From Quillaja saponaria (lineage: Eukaryota; Streptophyta; Magnoliopsida; Fabales; Quillajaceae): a DNA stretch of 64,000 bases. Positions 57,601 to 64,000 of the stretch are shown here, piece after piece. The DNA is taken from NCBI GenBank assembly GCA_029379385.1, contig CM055614.1, positions 14,079,528-14,143,527 on the forward strand, given 5' to 3'. The notes under the pieces were generated by a model. It ran no database searches and was not told the origin of the DNA. It worked only from the letters and a program-made list of their open reading frames with translations. Both the position numbers and the translations under genes were made by a program. Positions within the stretch are counted from its first letter, which is position 1. Each line of letters begins with the position of its first letter.

Positions 57601-59279
57601 GTCCATGTAAATTTTGGAAATATTGATGAATTTATTCATGGGAATGCCTTTGCTGTTTCCTTAGCTTTACATGATCTAAGAACTTGTTGAAGCATGACCC
57701 CTCCGTCTGACACACTCAAACTAAACTGATAGGACTTTAATACTTCTGTACAGATTATGTGTTATCTTCATCTTGCTTTTGAAGATGGAACTCAAATCGT
57801 GGTGTGAAGGAGAGAGGGTCATGTCTGTCTGTGTCATGTGTATGTAAGAGAGTGAACTTTTGGGTGTTTGTTTTTCTTTCCTCTTTCCTTCCCATTTTCT
57901 TTGGTGTCAAGTTTCCTTCTAGGTCTGGAACTTTACTTGTCTTACATATCAGTATTTATGTGGGCAGAAAACAGGTGTGATCTTATGATTGATTGCTTTA
58001 TGGGAAACATATACAGTACTATGGTTGGTTGAAGCATGCATAGAGTTTCCTGCTATCCTATTTCCAGCCTAAAAGTAGTTGGGTGAAGTTTCTCCGCAGC
58101 TCTTTGATGCATTCTTCAATACCTACCATGGTTCTCGAATTTAGGGTTTACATCATCTGGTTATGAAATAAATAGGGGTGCAGTAGCATGAGTCATTTTA
58201 ATCTCCAAACACTAGAGAAGAATGTTTGTACACAATATAAGATGAGATCCGAAGTGATTGTCACGTAGTAGTAGATGATACGGTGATGCGTTAAGCAAAT
58301 ATTTGGGGGTAAAAAGAGGGCAAATGCTTATTTGGCCATATTTTTATTTATTTGTTAGGATAAGGATCACAATAGCAGCTTATCCACCTTATCCAAAAAA
58401 TTTCAATAGCTCAAAACGAGTTCATGGTAATATTTTTATTAAAAAAAAATATATATATAATTTATTTTTTAATATTAAGAAATAATATATTATATATATT
58501 AAAAGGATAAAACTAATAAATAAAAAATTTAATCCACCATTTTTTTTTCTTTTTATCCCACTCTTATCAGTTACTATTTTCAAGTTTTTAAATCTAAACT
58601 TTATTCTAAAACCTATTTTAAAATTTAGCATTATATGAGATCGAATTTAGTCAAATATCTTCATACAAAATTGAAATCATTTTAGTATTTATGGCATTTG
58701 TCAACACGGAAGTAGGGATCCAAACGATGGTATAAGAACAAAAATATTAAGATTTAATTATTGAAAATTTAAAGTTAATAAAAATAAATAATTTATGCCT
58801 TCTTATTTTATGAAGTTCAAAATAAATAAATAAATAAATATATATATAAAAGAAAAACAATAGTGATGAAATGTGGATCCAAATATAAAAAATAAAAATA
58901 AATATAAAATATTTTTCTAACATCAATTAAGTTTCAAATATGATAACATGTATATAATCATAGATAATCTTGATTCTTTTTTTTACATAAATAGTATTTA
59001 CATCGATCAATTACATTATAGTGGAAGGCTCATGGGTATTTTAATATATTCTTTTACTTAAAGCAAATAAAAGAAGTGTAATTAAATTTAGTTTTGAAAA
59101 AATGTCAAATTTATTTATATCATATAATTATGGTGTACATTACATTTATGAAAATTAATGACATTATTTCTAATAATTAAACTCTAGACAATAACACCTA
59201 ACCAATGGGCTAGATAACCTATATAAATGTAATTAGTTTCCTGTTAAAATATTATATGACAACTAGTAGTAAAAAATAA
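57601..59279. other. Intergenic, A/T-rich
   Basis: No gene recognised. It becomes extremely A/T-rich from 58430. Confidence 0.5.
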
Positions 59280-59700
59280 AAATAAACAAAAATCTAGCCC
59301 AGGCTCACCCCAGTCGCTCAGCCACTGTACACAAGAACATTCTGTAACTCAAAAAAATAAAAATAAAAAACAAGAATATTCAACAATAATATTTAGGGTA
59401 GGAGATTGGGTCTCAACCAATTCTCTCTTGTCAAGTGATCCATTTTATCACGAATAACAATTCCACTACACGTGGCATCTTTCCATAAGTTTGACCACTA
59501 CTATAAATACACCATGAAAAGGTACTCATAGAGGCACTTTACTCTACTTTTATTCCGTATTGAGTATTTTCTATCTCCAAGAGATTTGACTTCGGCATTG
59601 GAGGGCCTAAGCTCATCCCACACCTTTATTCTTTGATTGTTGAAGGCTATATTTGAGATTAACATTATTGTTGGCTCGCGTAGGTAAACTAGTAAGGGTG
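59280..59700 (+). repeat. LTR-like fragment
   Basis: TATA-like CTATAAATACACC (about 59502), followed by CATAGAGGCACTTTACTCT and then GAGATTTGACTTCGGCATTGGAGGG. The last motif is typical of the R/U5 part of plant gypsy LTRs. There is no matching second LTR or internal region, so it is a fragment or solo LTR with unclear borders. Confidence 0.4.
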
Positions 59701-61215
59701 AATAGTTTGCAATTAAAAACTTAATTATTTCATATACAATAACAAATAAAAATAAATAATTTTATAATTTCAAAATAAATAAATATGAAACAGAAAAGAT
59801 AAGGAGATAAAAAAGAGAAATTGACACATGAATTTTTATAGTGATTCACCAAATAACTTTTGGCTACACCCACTTTTTAAACTCCACTTGAAAATTTTTA
59901 CTTACAGCTGAATTGCAAGAATCAATCAAACCTTCACATAGTAAATTCCAGAGCTTAGCAAAACCTAGCTAATGATTACATGTATCTGACAAAACCTAGA
60001 TAAATTACAAGATTTAGCTAAACTTCCACAAGAAGAACTTTTACTTAGTTTAAAACCCTATGGTCTAGTTTCTCTTGTCAAATCTCACAACTTGAGAAAA
60101 TGATTATGAAAGTACAATCAATATGTTACAACTTTTTTTTGAATATGATATACAACCAATATGTTACAACTTTTTTTTGAATATGATAGGTTAAGGCTTT
60201 ATAGAGTGCAAAACCTGAGAGCAAATGTTATCAAAGTTATACTCCTTCAATGTTATAAAAATATGAAAGTTTTGAGCTTGAAAGACTGATTTGTTGAGAG
60301 TTTGAGAGTGTGATCATTTAGAAGTCTTAGAGTGTAAAAATTCTTCTAAAGGCAAAAACTTGTTTCTCTTCTGCTCCTTTGCAAATATATAGACATAAGC
60401 TTGAATAAAACCGTATCTCAGTAAAAGATTATTGCTACTCCTTTTAAGCCATAAGTGGAAAGCTGGAATCGATACATGTTGTCCTTTCTTCTGAAACCTC
60501 GGTCCATCAATGTAAAACTAGAATGCAGTGCCTAAAGGTGTTTTCTACATACTGAACATAGTACAGCACATTCCTAAGACCTTAACTTTGGTTTGTCTTT
60601 TTCTGAGTTCTGGCGCAAGTTATATCCTTCTTGAAATTTGATTAGCTGAGAAAAATGATGAACAGTTGACTATCTTCCAAAATATGATGTCATATGGATA
60701 AGTCAAGAAGATTTTAGTTGATACCATGGCTTTAGCTGAGAACTTCTGTTGAATGGATTGTAAATGAAATTATTTGTTTTGATTCCAGACAAAACTCAGT
60801 TGATCTCTTCAATTGAGGAAGATTTAATGAAAAGATTCATTTCTTCTTCATTGATATCCACTTAATTGCTTTCGGTTGACTGTCAAAGATTTTCTGTTGA
60901 TCACTTTAGTTGAAGAATCTTTTAATGAAATGGTGTTTTGCTTCTTCTTTGATATCTGCTAAGTTGATTTACATATGATGAAAAGATGTCATACTGATTC
61001 CAGTCTAATTCAGTCGATTAATCAGTTGTACATGCAAGAGAAATAAGATATTCAACTTAGTTGCTTATTGCTTTTTTTAATTAATTATTTAGTTATCACC
61101 ATAACCATATTTAGATTAGGGTATACAAATTTATTTGACTCAACAATTTTTTAATATTTTAATTTTTTATGATTGCATTGTTCACCTCTAATGTGACATA
61201 TTCGCTCCCAGTTAT
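59701..61215. other. Repeat-derived sequence, no gene recognised
   Basis: Contains a two-copy tandem repeat of about 46 bp at 60117-60188 (AATATGTTACAACTTTTTTT unit). Diffuse direct repeats of about 110 bp (AGTTGA...AATGAAA...TTCTTC...TTGATATC) occupy 60770-60970. Probably transposon debris. Confidence 0.4.
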
Positions 61216-61399
61216 ATGATCAACAGGATTAGCTATCTAGTTTTTGGGGCTATTCTTCTTCTGAGATCGAACCTTCTACTGATTGAACCCTCAATTTGGG
61301 GGTCTTCATCAACATGTTATGAGGCTCTATCCTACGATAGTCTTGTCAATGGACATGTCTCAACTAACGACTTATTTGAGGCTGATGATATGTATAGTT

Positions 61400-61849
61400 G
61401 TAGCGGTTCTCTGGACCGAGAAGGTATGCACAAGGCTAGATATTGCTCGTGTTGTTATTGTGGTGAGCCAGTTTCTCTCTAATCTTGGTAAAGAGCATTG
61501 GAATGCAGTGAATGGATTCTCAGGTACCTCAAGTGCAATTCCAGAGTTTATCTATGTTTTGGTTACATAAAATCTGTGTTAGATGGCTTCACAGATGTAA
61601 ACATGGCTGATGATGTTAATACTAAGAGGTTCACATCTGGGTATTTGATGATTTTTGGTGGTGTAGCAGTATCTTGGCAATCTAAGTTGCAAAAAATTTG
61701 TTGCAATGTCTACCATATAAGCTGAGTATATTGTTATCACAGAGGGTACCAAAAAATTTTGTAGTGGAAAAAGATTTTGCAAGAGTTAGATCTCAAACAA
61801 GAGAAGCATGTACTTCATTCACATTGATGACAATGGAGTTGAGGGGAGA
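61400..61849 (+). pseudogene. Ty1/copia RNase H remnant
   Basis: Across frameshifts the translation reads TRLDIARVV, SQFLSNLGKEHWNAV, WILRYLK, YLCFGY, DGFTDVNMADDVNTKRFTSGYL and AVSWQSKLQK, then a degraded EAEY region and FLQELDLKQEK. These are the RT C-terminus and RNase H of a copia element different from the two others in this window. A polypurine-like GAGGGGAGA sits at about 61841. Confidence 0.88.
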
Positions 61850-62412
61850 CATTGAGCCTACAAGTCCTTCCCCATGTGGAAGCCCTGAATGCATATAAGA
61901 GTATTGGGCCTTGTTGGTTATCTAGACTATAAACCCAATAAGGTGACAATTCTAAAAATAAAAAGAGAACCTTGTGTTAGGTTTCTGAACAGAGAAAAAG
62001 ATACAAAGAATAGAAAAGCTATCGACACTCCAGCTATTATAACTTGGTGTGTGGAGGTGTTGATTGATTATTGACTTTTCTCTTCTTTGTCCACCACTAC
62101 AGTGAGACTTTTCTTTTTCTATTGTTTGTAATCCACCTTTGGGTGATGATTTACTATTGAGAGAAAGTTCCTAGCCTTGCTAGAAGACATATTGTAATTC
62201 TCTTTATTATTATAGTGAAGATTTTGCTGGACTTTAATCTCATGGTTTTTCCCTTCTTTTTGGAGGGTTTTCCATGTAAACCTTAGAATTCTTGTTCTTG
62301 TTTAAAGTTTGCTTCATCTTCATATTCTTTGTGGCTGTGATATTGCCTATTTGGCTACGTGGAGAAATAAGTTTTGCTGCATATTTGTGTTCTTGTTGGT
62401 ATTTCCCTAACA
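61850..62412 (+). repeat. 3' LTR of the copia element
   Basis: Follows the polypurine tract and ends TTCCCTAACA at 62412. The right part has GTGAAGATTTTGCTGGACTT and TTTTTCCCTTCTTTTTGGAG words common in plant copia LTRs. The first bases of the LTR (expected TGTTGAG) are mutated to CATTGAG. Confidence 0.65.
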
Positions 62413-63853
62413 AATACAAGATTGTACCCCTCCAATATACACAGGACACGTGCAAAGCTACCTTTGGACATTTGTCATCCCCTGTTTGATAGCTTTTCAC
62501 TATATATAGGAGCCTAAGGCTTCAAGTAAACTCTCAACCTCTCTCTCTACATATGCTTATCTCAAAAGGAGAGCTCGGAAGGATACTTCAACTCAAACAA
62601 ACCCTGCATTAACATTTGATCGCATGTCTAGAGCACCACCCCTTTACAGGTCCTACTCAGGAGCACAGGAGACCTCAAACAAATCCTACATTAACTCATT
62701 GGAACATTTTGAATACAAAGTCAAAATTGTAGACAATTTATTTAAGGTTTTTACTTGAAATAGTTTTTAATTTATTTTTATGATTACTCACTACTCACGA
62801 CCAGGTTTATTTGTCATACCAAGATGTGAGTGAATTCTTGAGGTACATGCTAGCTTTTGAGCTTGTCTCAGATATCTAACTGGCTGCTAATGACTTCCAG
62901 AATTTGGGGCCTTTATGATGATACCAAAAAGTAGTTGTAAGGGATTTGGAAAATGCTGATTTATTATTGACTAGTTTATGAATTCATCTTGAAGTGTTGG
63001 TTGTTTTTTGTTTTATCTGACTTTGGTCACTATGCATTTTGGTATCATCCCATTGTAGGGAACTTGGCAAATGTGGGTTAGTTTTGTTAATGCAGTTTGA
63101 ATTTCTTACTCTATGTAGTTACATTCATTGTTTGTTAATGATTTGTGTCTGACTAAATTACGTTTTTCACCAATTATTAGTTAACCAACACAAAGGTTCA
63201 CAAATGAAAGAAAAACGGTCGGTATCATGTTTTATAATTTTAATTTTAATTTTTTTTATTCAATGCCAAAGTGAAACGATAGACGCTTTGAACAAGTGTA
63301 ACCTTGATTGCAAAGGATTAAGCAAGTGGTGCAGCTAGCATGCAAATTAATATACAAATGGAAGAACAATTGATGTTGATAGAACAATTGATGTTGATAT
63401 CTGAAATTAAGTGTACCTGTCCAAAATAAGATTGACATAATGTTGATGAACAACCATTTGTAGTTATCTCATTAACTTGGACGTGCAGTTAGGATAACTT
63501 CGCAAATACTAGGCAACGATACTGACATCATCTTCAACATTGGCCCTTTTGTAGGCCTAAACTATTAGGGTCTTGGATTGGGAGATGGAACATACAAAGC
63601 ATGTCACTAGAATCCACAAATTTACAATACAACAGGCCATATAGTTACTTGAAAGTTTTAAAAGGCCATTGAGATTTGTTGGCTCATCACCAATATCACC
63701 AAGACATCAACTCAAACAATTTCGAGGATGGGCAAGGCATTAGAGACCATATTTGCTGTCTAGGAGATATTGCAAGGGCATACAAAATGAAACCCATTTC
63801 TACAAATTTGATGGAACTGTAACTCTGTAAGTACCACATCAAAGGTCTAGCTC
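62413..63853. other. Between copia LTR and SmD2
   Basis: A TATA-like CACTATATATAGG at 62499 is followed by a CT-rich leader-like stretch (62540-62555), but no downstream coding region was found. The part next to 63853 is presumably the SmD2 3' UTR. Confidence 0.4.
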
Positions 63854-63970
63854 TCACTTAGGATTCCTCAGAACAATGATGACAGAATCTCCCCGGAGGA
63901 ACATCTTACTGATGAATCTATCCTTATTAACTGGAAGAGCCTTTTTCTTTCCCTTGCCAGTTTTCGGTAC
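63854..63970 (-). CDS. SmD2: Small nuclear ribonucleoprotein SmD2, last exon (partial gene)
   Basis: On the minus strand, after acceptor TTCTTCCTAG, 38 codons and a stop (63854-63856) read [20 protein letters not shown] then [17 protein letters not shown]. This is the conserved C-terminus of SmD2, including the Sm2 motif ([15 protein letters not shown]). SmD2 is part of the heptameric Sm ring on spliceosomal U1, U2, U4 and U5 snRNAs. The exon begins in phase 0. The rest of the gene lies beyond the right edge. Nothing suggests a pseudogene. Confidence 0.95.
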   Translation of the reverse strand, partial: VPKTGKGKKKALPVNKDRFISKMFLRGDSVIIVLRNPK

Positions 63971-64000
63971 CTAGGAAGAAGACAAATAATTGCTTAGATG

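Noticed and set aside
62806..62875. Exon-like stretch after CACGACCAG reading VYLSYQDVSEFLRYMLAFEL
   Set aside because: Only about 24 codons, no upstream partner exon seen and no family recognised. It could be the last exon of a lost gene, but support is too thin for a feature.

Overview
The window is nuclear DNA of a dicot plant, most likely a woody rosid; I cannot fix the species. Base composition is strongly A/T-rich, genes have introns, and retrotransposons are nested and decayed. The recognisable host genes are plant types: a CC-NB-ARC-LRR immune receptor cluster, a class A heat stress transcription factor closest to HSFA8, and the end of a spliceosomal SmD2 gene. Only three host loci look functional: the receptor at 17615-25378, HSFA8 at 54429-57135, and the SmD2 last exon at 63854-63970 on the minus strand, which runs off the right edge.

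Layout. 1-1410: tail and LTR of a dead Ty1/copia element. 1411-2340: three unrelated fragments side by side (a minus-strand 40-codon piece, a receptor LRR piece and a broken copy of HSFA8 exon 1). 3088-3546: small CACTA element. 3740-13071: a dead LINE split by a 6.9 kb CACTA element, with its tail duplicated in tandem. 14033-15475: Ty3/gypsy-like debris. 16262-16550: foldback element. 17100-28293: receptor copy A, intact. 28294-31371: truncated copia on the minus strand, sitting at a duplication junction. 31372-36104: copy B, which keeps only the LRR exon 3, the DC1 exon and the downstream flank, all broken. 36608-37020: minisatellite. 40236-46830: copy C, a full-length pseudogene. 47175-50508: probable long LTR. 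52243-52860: a third copy of the receptor downstream flank, just upstream of HSFA8. 58300-63400: A/T-rich DNA with LTR and copia debris.

The most interesting object is copy A. By phase-consistent splicing (17615-20383, 22101-22835, 23952-24539, 25145-25378) it encodes about 1441 residues: coiled coil, NB-ARC, a long LRR region in three exons, and a C-terminal zinc-binding DC1 module resembling the C-terminal domain of plant nucleoredoxins. This is a candidate integrated-decoy receptor. The same exon order recurs in copies B and C, so the fusion, if real, predates the duplications. Copies B and C show how such a cluster decays: copia insertion, start-codon loss, small indels, an exon 2/exon 3 fusion at a short microhomology, and new DNA-transposon insertions whose empty sites survive in sister copies.

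All domain calls come from reading the translated sequence and from known family motifs. No database search or transcript data was available, so exon joins are inferred from splice consensus, phase and comparison among the copies.
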